The notes under the pieces were generated by a model, which was not told the DNA's origin, did not search any database, and worked only from the letters and a program-made list of their open reading frames with translations. Made by a program: the position numbers and the translations under genes. This document shows positions 6,176-7,016 of a stretch of DNA of 7,016 bases, piece after piece (position 1 is the stretch's first letter; every line of letters starts with the position of its first letter). Location of the stretch: contig SFNC01000098.1 in NCBI GenBank assembly GCA_004554255.1, positions 1 through 7,016 on the forward strand, read 5' to 3'. The DNA comes from Bacteroidales bacterium (GTDB taxonomy: Bacteria > Bacteroidota > Bacteroidia > Bacteroidales > Muribaculaceae).

Positions 6176-7016
6176 TGTCCCCCGGCAGAATGTCTGTAAT
6201 CAGGATTATATTCGCCTTTCTGGCTGTGTGCGTTGCCGGCGGAACCTCTTTCGCCGCCGAGTCTTTCCGCGCTTCATTGCTCGCGGAAATGGCTCAGTCC
6301 ATGGGGCTTACGGACACAATCCTGAGGCTTGACGACGGCGACCATGTGGCGGCATTAAGCTATAAGAGCAAACCGATAACCGTATCTGTGCGTAACGGCA
6401 AGGTTACGCACATAGGATATTCTGTTTTTACCGGCCCGCACCGCCAGGCGGCATATTCGCCGGCTTTCGATGTAGTGGAGCGCCTCGCTCTTGTTGATGT
6501 CCTTAAGATGGATCGCCGCTCGGCTACACGCATGCTCAACGATGTGGGCGGCTCGTTCCGCAAAGGCTCGTTCTCAGCTCTCCCCGCATTGTATGCCGAT
6601 TCGTTAGTGTCTGTCTCAGTACGTAATATCGACGGTAAGGCATATCGGATTCTTTGGTCTCGAAACGACAAGAATATCGTGGATTTGGTGATTCCTTACA
6701 CTTACTCGCTGATTCACGGTACGGAAATGGAGGAGGACGAAGAAAACCTTATTGAGGATTTACAGCATGTAATTGCTACGGCAGACTCATCCATGTTCGT
6801 TCCCACCTCGGTTACGCGTGACGACCTGGTGTCACTCTTCCCGACAGGATATTATCTTTTGCCGGGAGATGCATATTATTTCGACTCCTTTAACTCCAAC
6901 CGGTACTATACCAAAGTCGATTCGGTGAGCTTCGCGCCTATTTATGACGAGAGATTCCCGATAGAAAGCATGGCAAATGTGGCTACGTCAATGGAAGTCC
7001 CCAACGACCTTACCGC
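6175..7016 (+). CDS. exported protein of unknown function, 3' end cut by window
   Basis: An open frame of 280 codons plus two bases runs to the window edge without a stop, so the C terminus is missing. ATG overlaps the upstream stop codon by one base (TGATG), which suggests translational coupling and one operon with the zinc-ribbon gene; a second in-frame ATG at 6190 (M6) is an alternative start. Residues 1-27 look like a Sec signal peptide (R5, R10, hydrophobic IIFAFLAVCVAGG, cleavage after S-F-A at 25-27), with no typical lipobox, so the product is probably periplasmic. The mature part is mixed alpha/beta with an acidic segment at 183-195 (TEMEEDEENLIED). V-S-V-R-N occurs twice, at 70-74 and 147-151, each followed by G-K (directly or after I-D), which may mark two copies of a small domain. 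I recognise no catalytic motif or named family. Codon use resembles the neighbouring genes, and no transfer signal is visible. Confidence 0.8.
   Translation, partial: MSPGRMSVIRIIFAFLAVCVAGGTSFAAESFRASLLAEMAQSMGLTDTILRLDDGDHVAALSYKSKPITVSVRNGKVTHIGYSVFTGPHRQAAYSPAFDVVERLALVDVLKMDRRSATRMLNDVGGSFRKGSFSALPALYADSLVSVSVRNIDGKAYRILWSRNDKNIVDLVIPYTYSLIHGTEMEEDEENLIEDLQHVIATADSSMFVPTSVTRDDLVSLFPTGYYLLPGDAYYFDSFNSNRYYTKVDSVSFAPIYDERFPIESMANVATSMEVPNDLT

Overview
The window reads as an ordinary chromosomal segment of a Bacteroidota member, probably order Bacteroidales. The evidence is a near-consensus Bacteroidetes promoter (TTTG, 20-bp spacer, TAnnTTTG) in front of the fumarase gene, AT-rich leaders without Shine-Dalgarno sequences, a long secreted tricorn-like S41 peptidase, and a FumA-type iron-sulfur fumarase. 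Moderate-GC coding DNA contrasts with very AT-rich intergenic DNA. Family or genus cannot be fixed from sequence alone; a gut Bacteroidales is my inference.

Layout: bases 1-151 are a gene-free upstream region, perhaps containing the start of something that runs off the left edge. Bases 152-3385 (+) encode a 1077-residue exported tricorn-like protease (TolB/PD40 propeller repeats, PDZ, S41 catalytic core). Bases 3394-3444 form a perfect 23-bp inverted repeat that can terminate both this gene and the convergent fumarase. Bases 3456-5102 (-) encode a 548-residue class I fumarate hydratase in which the expected cluster and active-site residues are visible. Bases 5103-5416 are a divergent AT-rich promoter region. 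Bases 5417-6175 (+) encode a 252-residue zinc-ribbon, single-TM, acidic-linker, MORN-like protein. From 6175 (+) a second exported protein of unknown function overlaps it by one base (TGATG) and is cut by the right edge.

Functionally there are three independent transcription units. The protease is expected to degrade peptides or misfolded proteins in the periplasm. Fumarase interconverts malate and fumarate, which in anaerobic Bacteroidales usually serves the reductive branch to succinate. The last two genes look translationally coupled and may form an envelope-associated pair. That pair is the least explained part of the window; I see no mobile element, CRISPR array, RNA gene or defence system.
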